From Paraburkholderia tropica (GTDB taxonomy: Bacteria; Pseudomonadota; Gammaproteobacteria; Burkholderiales; Burkholderiaceae), in the NCBI RefSeq assembly GCF_900109265.1, contig NZ_FNZM01000029.1:1-64000 (forward strand): a DNA stretch of 64,000 nt. The letters are read 5' to 3'. A model generated the notes under the pieces. It ran no database searches. It was not told where the DNA came from and saw only the letters and a program-made list of their open reading frames with translations. This document shows, one piece after another, positions 1-8,189 of this stretch (the first letter of the stretch is position 1; the number at the start of each line of letters is the position of its first letter). The position numbers were made by a program, and so were the translations under genes.

Positions 1-384
1 CCGCTGCTGACGAAGGGCGCATCGGTGATTCTCACGGGCTCGACGGCGGGCAGCGCGGGCACGGCGGCGTTCAGCGTGTATGCGGCGTCGAAGGCGGCGG
101 TGCGTTCGTTCGCCCGCAACTGGATTCTCGACCTCAAGGACCGCCAGATCCGCGTGAACACGATCAGCCCCGGCGCGACCCGCACGCCCGGCCTGCTCGA
201 CCTGGCCGGCGACGACGCCGCCCAGCGCCAGGGTCTCGCCGACTACCTGGCCGCGCAGATCCCGATGGGCCGTCTGGGCGAGCCGAACGAAATCGCCAGC
301 GCCGCGCTGTTCCTCGCCTCGGACGATGCGAGCTTCGTGAACGGCGTCGAACTGTTCGTCGATGGCGGCCAGCAGCAGATCTGA
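1..384 (+). CDS. SDR family oxidoreductase, C-terminal part (5' truncated by window)
   Basis: The frame is open from base 1 to the TGA at 382-384, so the gene starts upstream of the window. The visible 127 residues are the second half of a classical short-chain dehydrogenase/reductase: a beta-strand ending in the catalytic Ser region (VILTGSTAGS), the YxxxK catalytic pair in VYAASKAA, the NTISPGATRTP segment after the active site, and the usual C-terminal FVNGVELFVDGG. The nucleotide-binding TGxxxGxG motif lies outside. It would be a cytoplasmic NAD(P)-dependent oxidoreductase; the substrate cannot be told. The downstream pirin gene follows after 78 bases on the same strand and may share its transcript. 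Confidence 0.93.
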   Translation, partial: PLLTKGASVILTGSTAGSAGTAAFSVYAASKAAVRSFARNWILDLKDRQIRVNTISPGATRTPGLLDLAGDDAAQRQGLADYLAAQIPMGRLGEPNEIASAALFLASDDASFVNGVELFVDGGQQQI

Positions 385-462
385 GTGTGATGCGGGCGCA
401 TTCGGGGCGCGCGGGAGTTGAGCGCGCCCTGGCCGCCCGGCACATTCGAACGGAGTTTCATC

Positions 463-1167
463 ATGATCGAACACCGCCCTTTTCATTCGCTCGGCGTGCT
501 CCGGCGCGACTGGCTGCATGCGCGTCTGCACTTCCGCGTCGGCGACATCGGGCGCGCGGAGCATGCGCCGCTCGGCCCGCTGCACGTCTGGAACGACGAC
601 GAATTCGCGCCGCACTCGGGTTTCGGCCTGCATGCGCACCGCGACGTGGAAATCGTCACGTGGGTGCGCTCGGGCGCGATCACGCATGAAGACGATGCGG
701 GCAATCGCGCGCGCCTCGTCGCCGATTCCGTGCAGGTCATGAGCGCGGGATCGACGATCTTTCACGCCGAGCGCAACGACGAAGACAAGCCCGCGCGGCT
801 GTTTCAGATCTGGTTGCGCCCGCGTACGCCAGGCGGCACGCCGCGCTGGGCCACGCGAGCCTGCGCGCGCGAATATCGCGAAGGCCGCTTCGTTACGCTG
901 GCGAGCGGCGATCCGGGTGACGTGAGAACAGGCGCGTTACCCATCAACGCAGACGCTCGGGTCATGGTTGCCACGCTGCGAGCGGGAGCAAGCGTCAAGC
1001 GAACGATGTCCGGTACGCGGACAGCGTATCTTGTCTCGGACCACGGGGACATCGATGTCGGGTCACTGCGCGTCGGCGCTCGCGATGGCGTTGCTATCCG
1101 GCGAGAACGCGAAATTTCACTCACGGCTCACCAGGACACCGACGTCGTGATTGTCGAATTGCTATGA
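463..1167 (+). CDS. Pirin family protein (YhaK-like bicupin)
   Basis: A 234-residue pirin/quercetinase-type cupin. The N-terminal cupin carries the metal-ligand pattern of the family: GFGLHAHRDVEIVTWV, then ITHED and STIFHAERN; the C-terminal half is the second, degenerate cupin (MVATLRAGASVKRTM onwards). I chose the ATG at 463 because GGAG at 452-455 is correctly spaced and MIEHRPFHSLGVLRRDWLHAR is the usual family N-terminus; an in-frame ATG at 418 has no good ribosome site. Family members act as quercetin dioxygenases or redox sensors, but the physiological substrate is not predictable here. It lies just downstream of an SDR gene, a common pairing in Burkholderia and Pseudomonas. Confidence 0.9.
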   Translation: MIEHRPFHSLGVLRRDWLHARLHFRVGDIGRAEHAPLGPLHVWNDDEFAPHSGFGLHAHRDVEIVTWVRSGAITHEDDAGNRARLVADSVQVMSAGSTIFHAERNDEDKPARLFQIWLRPRTPGGTPRWATRACAREYREGRFVTLASGDPGDVRTGALPINADARVMVATLRAGASVKRTMSGTRTAYLVSDHGDIDVGSLRVGARDGVAIRREREISLTAHQDTDVVIVELL

Positions 1168-1307
1168 GTACGAGGATGCCCGACTCCGGCAAGTCCACGG
1201 ATCCTCGCGTCGGCGGTACGACCTGAAACGGTTCGTCCGGAATCGGCTTCAGCCGGGAGCGATGAGCATGCGCATGCAAGCGACAGTCAGCGTAAGCATG
1301 GCCCGTA

Positions 1308-1332
1308 GCAGGGGCAGGCAGCGCGCCCCTGC
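1308..1332. terminator. GC-rich hairpin between convergent genes (possible bidirectional terminator)
   Basis: GCAGGGGC (1308-1315) and GCCCCTGC (1325-1332) form a perfect 8-bp stem with a 9-base loop in the gap between the pirin gene and the convergent beta-propeller gene. No T-run follows on either strand, so intrinsic termination is uncertain. Confidence 0.35.
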
Positions 1333-1344
1333 CGACGTGCCCGA

Positions 1345-2823
1345 TTAAAGCGCCTGGACCTGCACCGGCGATCCGGTGTGACCATCGATCAACGGCACGA
1401 TCACGAGATAGCGCCGCCCCGCGTCCGCTTGCGGCGCATTCACCGAAACGACTTGCCGTATCTGACCAATCGCATTGACGATGGCGGAGCCAGCGGGATT
1501 GGTCATGAAGTTCGCCAGCGCATCGATGCGTCCGCTGCCGTCCGCGCGGTCAGCCAGGCCAAGGACATAGGGTTGCTTCGGTTTCAGGCCCGTCACGGAC
1601 GCCTGAAGCACCTGCAGCAAGCCCTGATCGAAAAGCGCAACGCTTGTCGGGAAATTCTCCGCGCCCGATGCGTGCGCGCCCGCCGCGCCAAGATAGAGAT
1701 GAGCGGTATTGCCGGCGACGCCGAGCGGCTGAAGGTTTTGCATGCCGTCACCCTCGGCCACCGCGCCGGGAACATACGTGACAGCTTGAGGCGCCTGGCC
1801 AATCGGCACCTGCGCAATCACCTTGTTGGTCAGCGTATCGATGGCGGCGAGCGCATCGGCGTTTTCCAGCCCGACATACACGCGCGTACCGTCTCCCGAA
1901 GGCCAGATGCCATGCGGCAGATTGCCGACCGGGATCGTCGCGACCTGCTCGTAGTTGTCGGTACGGAACACCTTCACTTCGTTCAGGCCGCCCACCGTCA
2001 CGTACGCGAACATCCCCTGCGCGTTCTCGACGATATTCACATGATTGGTGATCGGGCCGGTGTCCAGCGTCTTGAGCAAATCGAACGGCGGCTTCGCCTC
2101 GAACACCTGCGTCTTGCCGACATCCTTGAGCGTGAACCAGACCTGCTTGCCATCCGGACTGGCGGCAATGTTCGGGCAAAACGGACTGGCTTGCGGTACC
2201 TTGCCGACGATCTGGTGATCGGCCACCGAAATCACGTCGACCTCCGGATTGAAGGACGAACAAACGTAGCCGTACTTACCATCGGGCGAGAATATCTGCA
2301 TACCGGGGCCGGCCGGAACGGTAATACGTGTCTTTTCCTCGTAAGTCGTTCCGTCGAGAACCGCGACATAGTTCTCGCCGCGCACCGTCACCCAGACCTC
2401 CTTCCCATCGGGCGTGAAGAACGCCTCATGCGGGGAACGCCCAACGTACGTCACGTGCTTGACGGCATTGGTCTCGGTATCGATAAACGAAACCGAGTTC
2501 GATCCGATGGAGACGACCGCGAGTGTCTTGTGATCGGGCGAAAAACCCATGCCGTGAACCAGAACCTGGCCACGGTAGAGCGGACTAAAGTTCGTCGGCG
2601 CGGGATCGCCGAGTCGAATTACGCCGAGCAGCCGATTGTCTGCGGGATCGGTAACCGAAACCGTATTGGAGAACTGCTCGGCCGCATAAACCCGATCGTG
2701 GTGGCTGACACGAATGTCGGGCGCACTGTCGGCGCCCGGAACCTGCCCGGCCGACGCGAGACTCGATGCGGCCAAAGCCGCAGCGAAGGCGATGGTCCGC
2801 AACGTCAATACACGTGCACTCAT
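1345..2823 (-). CDS. Exported YVTN/YncE-family beta-propeller protein
   Basis: 492 residues with a Sec signal peptide (MSARVLTLRTIAFAAALAASSLASA). The body is built of about seven repeats typical of YncE/YVTN propellers, with recurring blocks such as GMGFSPDHKTLAVVS, FFTPDGKEVWVTVRG, ASPDGKQVWFTL and IWPSGDGTRVYVGL, each a blade of roughly 42-45 residues. After residue ~370 there is a non-propeller tail. These propellers are periplasmic binding or scaffold proteins, often near metal-handling genes; no enzymatic motif is visible. Its ATG overlaps the stop of the DUF305 gene by four bases (ATGA), so the two are translationally coupled and the propeller is the second gene of the operon. Confidence 0.88.
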   Translation of the reverse strand: MSARVLTLRTIAFAAALAASSLASAGQVPGADSAPDIRVSHHDRVYAAEQFSNTVSVTDPADNRLLGVIRLGDPAPTNFSPLYRGQVLVHGMGFSPDHKTLAVVSIGSNSVSFIDTETNAVKHVTYVGRSPHEAFFTPDGKEVWVTVRGENYVAVLDGTTYEEKTRITVPAGPGMQIFSPDGKYGYVCSSFNPEVDVISVADHQIVGKVPQASPFCPNIAASPDGKQVWFTLKDVGKTQVFEAKPPFDLLKTLDTGPITNHVNIVENAQGMFAYVTVGGLNEVKVFRTDNYEQVATIPVGNLPHGIWPSGDGTRVYVGLENADALAAIDTLTNKVIAQVPIGQAPQAVTYVPGAVAEGDGMQNLQPLGVAGNTAHLYLGAAGAHASGAENFPTSVALFDQGLLQVLQASVTGLKPKQPYVLGLADRADGSGRIDALANFMTNPAGSAIVNAIGQIRQVVSVNAPQADAGRRYLVIVPLIDGHTGSPVQVQAL

Positions 2824-3329
2824 TTCTGTTCCTCATGATTTGACGTCGATGCCGGCGAGTCCATGGGCATGTTCATATGCATGTTCATGGGCATCGACGA
2901 ATGGTCGGGCCCGGTGGCCTGGCTGGGGTGAATCTGGTCAGGCGACGGCGACGACGGCGGAAGCGACTGCCCCAACGCGACGCGCATGGCCACAATTTCC
3001 TGCTGCTGTTCGACGATGATTTCCTGCGCGATACGGCGCAGTTGCTCGTTGCGGCCATACCTGAGTTCGGCTTGCGCCATATCGATCGCGCCTTGATGAT
3101 GCGGAATCATCATCGCGACGAAATCGTGATCGACATCACCCGATGGCTGCACGGACATGCCGTCCATCATCTTCGACATCGCCACGTCGTTTTCTTTTAG
3201 AAATGACGTCTCCGATGCTGCCGGCGGATTCAACAATTCGCCTGAATATGCGGTTGAAGCGATCGATAAACACGAAGCCATCGCAATGACCACGAGTATG
3301 AGTGGCCTCGATGTACTGGCTGGACGCAT
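2820..3329 (-). CDS. Exported DUF305 protein with Met/His-rich tail
   Basis: 169 residues. An N-terminal signal peptide (about residues 1-29, ending CLSIASTAYSG) precedes a DUF305 domain with its hallmark DFVAMMIPHHQGAIDMA and the second helix RIAQEIIVEQQQEI. The C-terminal tail is rich in Met and His (SSMPMNMHMNMPMD), a composition usual in periplasmic copper-binding proteins. DUF305 proteins are ferritin-like four-helix bundles frequently encoded with copper-resistance genes; I infer periplasmic metal binding, probably copper, but no copper pump or oxidase is present here. First gene of a two-gene operon with the propeller protein. A ten-base-period direct repeat lies about 170 bases upstream. 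Confidence 0.9.
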   Translation of the reverse strand: MRPASTSRPLILVVIAMASCLSIASTAYSGELLNPPAASETSFLKENDVAMSKMMDGMSVQPSGDVDHDFVAMMIPHHQGAIDMAQAELRYGRNEQLRRIAQEIIVEQQQEIVAMRVALGQSLPPSSPSPDQIHPSQATGPDHSSMPMNMHMNMPMDSPASTSNHEEQK

Positions 3330-3497
3330 GCGTTTCCCCTGGTGCTGTTCATGGTCGCTAACACCGTCATTCGCTGCTTTATTCCAGCATGACGGGTGTG
3401 CACCGCGGCGGGTCCTCGTGATCGAGACCAGATCACCGACGATATATCGCGACCGCTGAATCTATCGCCCTCCCCGGTGACTGTCATTAGCCGAAGA

Positions 3498-3512
3498 CTT
3501 AACGCTTCTTAA
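3498..3512. promoter_or_regulatory. CTTAA-N5-CTTAA direct repeat
   Basis: CTTAA at 3498-3502 and again at 3508-3512 gives an exact 10-base period, the geometry bound by OmpR/PhoB-type response regulators. It lies about 170 bases upstream of the DUF305 start. No such regulator is encoded in the window. Confidence 0.35.
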
Positions 3513-3647
3513 GAAAAGTGAATGTCCCGTTTGCGAGCGGCTATGGCAGCCTCGCCTTCTCCGCCCCCTGAACGCGCTTTAACGGTGTCGAATTCGGATC
3601 ACAGAGACATCGCGCTTGCGCGACGTGAAGAATGCATACGCATACGT

Positions 3648-3660
3648 GACAAGACTTGTC
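3648..3660. promoter_or_regulatory. Perfect inverted repeat GACAAG-A-CTTGTC
   Basis: Six-base arms around one central A, in the divergent intergenic region, 372 bases before the ABC transporter start. It has the size of a small operator; the protein that binds it is unknown. Confidence 0.35.
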
Positions 3661-4032
3661 TACAGCGATTGCGGGCTGACAATTATTGAGAATAAACCGC
3701 CGATCGACCTCACAGTTTGCCTCGACATCAGGCGCCGGCGCAGTCCTTCATCACGATGACCCGTGCGGTGCTTCGATAAGTTAGCCCACTCGGGTCCCCC
3801 TCCAATTGGAAACGCACTCGCCGTATACCTCAGGTTTGCATCTCCCGAAACTCCCCCGATTCAATGCACCAAACCTGTGAATCGGCGCGCCGTTAACACG
3901 AATTCCTCGCCCGTCATTTCCCGTCGGCTTCCCGTAAACGCCCGCCCCGCTTCGGTTGGCTCGCGCCTTGCTTAGAGCATCGCCTGCCGCGCAACACCCA
4001 GTCGCGCCCACCACCTTTCCAGGGATCACAGG

Positions 4033-4839
4033 ATGGCTCTCGTCCAAACACTCGCGTCGCGCCGACGCCTGCTCGCCGCGCTGCTGAGCGCGCCCGTACT
4101 TGCCGTTTTCGCCGCGCCCAGCGCGCACGCTGACGCGCTCGACGCGATCCAGAAGCGCGGCACGCTGCGCGTGGCGGTGCCGGAGGACTATCCGCCGTTC
4201 GGTGCGGTCGGCCCCGACATGCAGCCGCAAGGCTATGACATCGACATGGCCGCGCTGCTCGCGAAGTCCATGAAGGTGAAGCTGCAACTCGTGCCCGTGA
4301 ACAGCGGCAACCGCATTCCGTATCTCCAGACCGACAAGGTCGATCTCGTGATCTCCTCGCTCGGCAAGACGCCCGACCGCGAAAAGGCGATCGACTTCTC
4401 GACGCCTTACGCGCCGTATTTCCAGGGCGTGTTCGGCCCCGCCGACGTCAAGGTAAGCGGCCCGGCCGACCTCACCGGCAAGACCGTGGGCGCAACGCGC
4501 GGCGCGCTGGAGGAAGTGGCGCTCACCAACATGGCGCCCAACGCGACCATCCGCCGTTTCGACGACAACAACGCCACCATCCAGGCCTTTCTCTCCGGCC
4601 AGGTTCAGTTGATCGCCGCGGGCAACATCGTGGCGGCGGCGATTCTCGCGAAGCATCCGCCGCGCGAACCGCAGATGAAGTTCGTCATCAAGGACTCGCC
4701 CTGCTTCGTCGGGCTCAACAAGAACGAGCCGCAACTGCTCGCGAAGGTCAACGCCACGATCGACGAAGCGAAGAAGGACGGCGCGCTCCAGGCGATGTCG
4801 AAAAAGTGGTTTGGCCAGCCGCTGCCCGCCAATCTCTAA
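4033..4839 (+). CDS. Polar amino-acid ABC transporter, periplasmic binding protein
   Basis: 268 residues of SBP_bac_3 family. A signal peptide (residues ~1-33, ending PSAHADA) is followed by RGTLRVAVPEDYPPFGAVGPDMQPQGYDIDMAALLAKSM, the standard first lobe of amino-acid binding proteins, then DLVISSLGKTPDREKAIDFSTPY and the second lobe GKTVGATRGALEE. It would bind a small polar amino acid or related nitrogen compound in the periplasm and deliver it to the two permeases encoded next. First gene of a four-gene operon; 48 bases separate it from the first permease. Substrate is not predictable from sequence. Confidence 0.93.
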   Translation: MALVQTLASRRRLLAALLSAPVLAVFAAPSAHADALDAIQKRGTLRVAVPEDYPPFGAVGPDMQPQGYDIDMAALLAKSMKVKLQLVPVNSGNRIPYLQTDKVDLVISSLGKTPDREKAIDFSTPYAPYFQGVFGPADVKVSGPADLTGKTVGATRGALEEVALTNMAPNATIRRFDDNNATIQAFLSGQVQLIAAGNIVAAAILAKHPPREPQMKFVIKDSPCFVGLNKNEPQLLAKVNATIDEAKKDGALQAMSKKWFGQPLPANL

Positions 4840-4887
4840 GGCCTCGCGCGCCACGCGCGTCATCACCGCGAAACTCCTTTTCCGTTC

Positions 4888-5565
4888 ATGAGCTATCAGC
4901 TTCAGTTCGGCGACCTTGCCGCCTATAGCGGCATGTTCGCGTCCGGCGCGGCCGTCACGCTCGCACTCACCGCCGCCTCCACGGCGCTCGGCGTGAGTCT
5001 TGGCGTGGCGGGCGCCGCCGTGTACCAAAGCAGCCATGCGGCTGCGCGTGCGATCGTTCACTGCTATGTCGAAGCGGTCCGCAATACGCCGTTTCTCGTG
5101 CAACTGTTCTTCGTGTTCTTCGGCTTGCCCGCGCTCGGCGTGCATATCGGCGAATACACGGCGGCCGTGTTCGCGATGACGCTCAATCTTGGTGCGTACG
5201 CCGTGGAAATTCTGCGCGCGGGCATCGACGCCGTGCCGCGCGGGCATCGCGAAGCCGCCGCCGCGCTCGCCATGTCGCCGCGCGAAACGTTCGTGCACGT
5301 GCTCTTGCCGCAAGCGTTCGCGAAGGTCTTTCCGGCACTCACGAGCCAGATCGTCATTACCATGCTCGGCTCGGCTGTCGTCTCGCAGATTTCCGTCGCC
5401 GATCTCACGTACGCCGCGAGCTACGTGCAGTCACGCAATTTCCGCGCGTTCGAAACGTATTTCCTGATCGCGGGGATTTATCTGGCGATGGCGCTCGTGC
5501 TGCGCGCCGTGCTCAACGCGGCCGGCCGCAAGCTGTTCGCACGCAGCCCGCGAGGCACGCGATGA
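4888..5565 (+). CDS. Amino-acid ABC transporter permease 1
   Basis: 225-residue HisM/GlnP-type inner-membrane permease with about five membrane segments. The family signature is clear: YVEAVRNTPFLVQLFFVFFGLP near residue 60-80 and the EAA loop EILRAGIDAVPRGHREAAAALAMSPRETFVHVLLPQAF that docks on the ATPase. It overlaps the next permease by four bases (ATGA at 5562-5565), indicating translational coupling and a heterodimeric membrane channel. Confidence 0.94.
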   Translation: MSYQLQFGDLAAYSGMFASGAAVTLALTAASTALGVSLGVAGAAVYQSSHAAARAIVHCYVEAVRNTPFLVQLFFVFFGLPALGVHIGEYTAAVFAMTLNLGAYAVEILRAGIDAVPRGHREAAAALAMSPRETFVHVLLPQAFAKVFPALTSQIVITMLGSAVVSQISVADLTYAASYVQSRNFRAFETYFLIAGIYLAMALVLRAVLNAAGRKLFARSPRGTR

Positions 5566-6212
5566 TCGAATTCACATTCGCGCAAATCCTCGAAGGGCTG
5601 TTGCTGGCCGCGCGCTGGACCGTGCTGCTTTCGCTCGTGTCGTTCGTCGCGGGCGGGGCGCTCGGTCTTGTCCTGCTCGTCATGCGCGTGTCCAGTTCGC
5701 GTGCGCTGCGCGCGATCGTGCGGATCTACATCGAGGTGTTTCAGGGCACGCCGCTGCTGTTGCAGCTGTTCATCGTGTTCTTCGGTTTGCCGCTCGTGGG
5801 CGTGGACGTGTCGCCCTGGGTCGCCGCGACGCTCGGCCTCACGTTCTTCACGAGCGCCTATCTCGCCGAAATCTGGCGCGGCTGCGTGGAAGCGGTGCCC
5901 AAAGGCCAGTGGGAAGCCTCCTCCAGTCTCGCGATGAATTACTTCGAGCAACTGCGCCACGTGATCCTGCCGCAAGCGGCGCGCATCGCCGTCGGCCCGA
6001 CCGTGGGCTTCGGCGTGCAGGCGATCAAGGACACGGCGCTCGTCTCGATCATCGGTTTCGCCGAACTCACCAAGGCCGGAACGATCATCTCGAACGCGAC
6101 GTTCCGCCCGTTTCTCGTTTATGGCCTCGTCGCGCTGATCTACTTCGTCCTGTGCTACCCGCTCACGCGCTACGCACGCTCGCTGCAAAGGAAATGGCAT
6201 GCCGCTCGTTAA
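5562..6212 (+). CDS. Amino-acid ABC transporter permease 2
   Basis: 216-residue HisM/GlnP-type permease, paralogous to the preceding gene: YIEVFQGTPLLLQLFIVFFGLP and EAA loop AEIWRGCVEAVPKGQWEASSSLAMNYFEQLRHVILPQA. The two permeases presumably form the transmembrane heterodimer. The start codon lies inside the end of permease 1, and its own 3' end overlaps the ATPase gene by 14 bases. Confidence 0.94.
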   Translation: MIEFTFAQILEGLLLAARWTVLLSLVSFVAGGALGLVLLVMRVSSSRALRAIVRIYIEVFQGTPLLLQLFIVFFGLPLVGVDVSPWVAATLGLTFFTSAYLAEIWRGCVEAVPKGQWEASSSLAMNYFEQLRHVILPQAARIAVGPTVGFGVQAIKDTALVSIIGFAELTKAGTIISNATFRPFLVYGLVALIYFVLCYPLTRYARSLQRKWHAAR

Positions 6213-6918
6213 AACCCAGGGCGTCGAAAAACAATTCGGCGCCAATCATGTGCTCAAGGGCATCGACCTCAGCGTGGAGCGCGGTCAGGTCGTGAGCATC
6301 ATCGGCCGCAGCGGATCCGGCAAAAGCACGTTTCTGCGCGCACTGAACGGCCTCGAAAGCATCGACGCCGGTTCGATCGAAATCGATGGCGAACACGTCG
6401 ATGCACGCCACGCCGACCTGCGCGCACTGCGGCTGAAGGTCGGCATGGTGTTCCAGCAATACAACCTTTTCCCGCATCTCACGGCCGGGCAGAACGTGAT
6501 GCTCGCGCAGACCGTCGTCAAGAAAACGTCGCGCGCCGCCGCGCGCGAGACGGCGCAGCAGATGCTCGAACGCGTGGGACTCGGCAACAAGTTCGATGCG
6601 CTTCCCGAGCAGCTTTCGGGTGGTCAGCAGCAGCGTGTGGCGATCGCCCGCGCGCTGGCGATGAAACCGAGCGTGCTGCTGTGCGATGAAATCACCTCGG
6701 CGCTCGACCCCGAACTCGTGGGCGAAGTGCTGAGCGTGGTGGAAAGTCTCGCGCGCGAGCACATGACGCTGATTATGGTCACGCACGAAATGCGTTTCGC
6801 GCGCGCCGTGAGCGATACCGTCGTCTTCATGCACGAAGGCCGCGTGTGGGAGAGCGGCCCGCCGGAGACCATTTTCGAGCAGCCTGAGACGGTGGAATTG
6901 CGGCGCTTCATTCAATAG
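6199..6918 (+). CDS. Amino-acid ABC transporter ATP-binding protein
   Basis: 239 residues, HisP/GlnQ class. Walker A GRSGSGKST at residues ~35-43, Q-loop VFQQYNLFPH, ABC signature LSGGQQQRVAIARAL, Walker B VLLCDEITSALDPE and H-loop VTHEM are all intact, so it should be an active ATPase. It closes the transporter operon and meets the GntR gene tail to tail with only six bases between stop codons. Confidence 0.95.
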   Translation: MPLVKTQGVEKQFGANHVLKGIDLSVERGQVVSIIGRSGSGKSTFLRALNGLESIDAGSIEIDGEHVDARHADLRALRLKVGMVFQQYNLFPHLTAGQNVMLAQTVVKKTSRAAARETAQQMLERVGLGNKFDALPEQLSGGQQQRVAIARALAMKPSVLLCDEITSALDPELVGEVLSVVESLAREHMTLIMVTHEMRFARAVSDTVVFMHEGRVWESGPPETIFEQPETVELRRFIQ

Positions 6919-6924
6919 CGCCGT

Positions 6925-7614
6925 TCAAGTCACGAAAGGCAGCTTGCTATGTCGCGCCTGCGCAAGCATCGATACGGTGATCTTGCGCACCTCCAGCTTG
7001 CTCTGCGTGACGTGCGCGCGCAGCAGAATGCCCGCTTCGGCGGTCTTGCCGCGCTCGATCAGCGAGAGTATGGTCGCGTGCTCGTCGTAGGTTGCGTCGG
7101 TGCGATGCGGTTTCAGGAAATCGAGGCGCCGCACGATACGGATACGCTCGGTCACTTCGTTGTGAACCCGCAGCATTTCCGCGTTGCCGGTCGCTTCGAC
7201 CAAACCACGATGAAACCCCTCGTCGAGCCGGAACATCCGCGCCGGATCGCTCTCGCGCGCGTCGGGCGCGACGCACCAGAGCGCCTTGAGCGCCTCGATG
7301 GCGGGATGCGGCGGCCGCGCGCTCGCTACGCGGTCGATCGCGGCGAGTTCCAGCACGATACGCAGATCGTAGAGCTGATCGAGCCGCTCGAAGTCGATAT
7401 CGCAGACTTTCCAGCCGCGCCGGAATCCCACTTCGAGATAGCCTTCGCGCAGCAGCCGAAACAGCGCATCGCGCATCGGCGTGCGCGAGACGCCATAGTG
7501 CTGCGCGATATCGGTTTCCGAAAAACGATCGCCGGGAAACAGCCGGAAATCGAAAATATCGTGCTTGAGCCGCTGATAGACCTGCTCCGCCAGCGGATTC
7601 GCGCCATAAACCAC
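6925..7614 (-). CDS. GntR-family regulator, FCD subfamily (last gene of the biuret operon)
   Basis: 229 residues from the GTG at 7614. An N-terminal winged helix (EQVYQRLKHDIFDF, then DIAQHYGVSRTPMRDALFRLLREGYL) is followed by an FCD effector domain with its Asp/His metal-ligand pattern (RLDEGFHRGLVEATGN). Such proteins are ligand-released repressors of catabolic operons. Here it sits at the 3' end of the atzF-biuH operon, so autoregulation is likely; the palindrome before atzF is a candidate operator. The start is doubtful: the frame stays open 27 codons further to an ATC at 7695-7693, preceded at six-base spacing by a strong AGGAGA (7707-7702), while the GTG at 7614 has no ribosome site. 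Confidence 0.9.
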   Translation of the reverse strand: MVYGANPLAEQVYQRLKHDIFDFRLFPGDRFSETDIAQHYGVSRTPMRDALFRLLREGYLEVGFRRGWKVCDIDFERLDQLYDLRIVLELAAIDRVASARPPHPAIEALKALWCVAPDARESDPARMFRLDEGFHRGLVEATGNAEMLRVHNEVTERIRIVRRLDFLKPHRTDATYDEHATILSLIERGKTAEAGILLRAHVTQSKLEVRKITVSMLAQARHSKLPFVT

Positions 7615-7731
7615 TTTCGCGTCGCCGGCGCTCGTGTCGTCGGGCGCGTCCGTCGCGTCCGCCTGCTTCGTTTCGGTTTGCCGTTTCGGTTCGATGACTA
7701 CTCTCCTGCCCGTTACTCGTCGCCTTGCAGC

Positions 7732-8154
7732 TTACGCGCGCGCTTCGCAGGCCGCCGCATCCGGCGGCTCGATCAGACTCACGTGCGCGGCCACGATAAT
7801 CCAGCCTCCGAACGGCGCGCCAGCCGAACCGAGCCGCGCCCAGGTCTGCATCTGCCGGCCGACGAGCGGCGTCGCATCGCTCGTGAATTCGGTGCTCACC
7901 GTCGCGTAGTCGCGGCCGAACGTGGTCACCACCGTACGATGTCGGCGGCGCGACGTCGGCACCGGCGCGCACGTTTCGCGCCACGCGCGAACGGCCTCGC
8001 CGCCGTGCTGGATTTCGGCGATGCCGTAGCGCACCGTCTCGGGCGCGTCCCAGAACAGTACGTTCATCGCCGCGACATCATTGTCGATCAACGCGCGTTC
8101 GTAGGCTTCGAACGCGTCCGTCACTTCGGCGACGATGGCCGGATCGTCAATCAT
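7732..8154 (-). CDS. AtzH-like / HpxZ-like (DUF3225) protein
   Basis: 140 residues in an NTF2-like fold. MIDDPAIVAEVTDAFEAYERALIDNDVAAMNVLFWDAPETVRYGIAE matches the conserved start of AtzH/HpxZ proteins, which accompany allophanate and oxalurate hydrolases in s-triazine and purine catabolism. Their biochemical role is still poorly defined. I placed the start at 8154 because GAGG with a five-base spacer precedes it and the family begins there; longer in-frame starts overlap the upstream gene. Linkage to atzF in this operon supports the assignment. AtzE/AtzG, the usual AtzH partners, are absent from the window. Confidence 0.85.
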   Translation of the reverse strand: MIDDPAIVAEVTDAFEAYERALIDNDVAAMNVLFWDAPETVRYGIAEIQHGGEAVRAWRETCAPVPTSRRRHRTVVTTFGRDYATVSTEFTSDATPLVGRQMQTWARLGSAGAPFGGWIIVAAHVSLIEPPDAAACEARA

Positions 8155-8189
8155 CGCGACCTCTTTCATTTGCTCACCGGTTTGCATCG

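Larger units (their letters stand above)
3330..4032. other. 703-bp gene-free region between divergent units
   Basis: No reading frame here has coding character on either strand. It must hold the promoters of the DUF305 operon (minus) and the amino-acid ABC transporter (plus). Notable structures are CTTAA direct repeats at 3498-3512 and a perfect 13-bp inverted repeat at 3648-3660. An AT-rich patch around 3680-3697 (TGACAATTATTGAGAATAA) is promoter-like but not assignable. Confidence 0.6.

Noticed and set aside
3676..3700. Fur-box-like AATTATTGAGAATAA
   Set aside because: Matches only part of a Fur site and no iron gene is adjacent.
3781..5313. A 510-residue minus-strand open frame over the amino-acid transporter
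   Set aside because: Shadow; Arg/Glu/His-rich with no motif, opposing the binding protein and permease genes.
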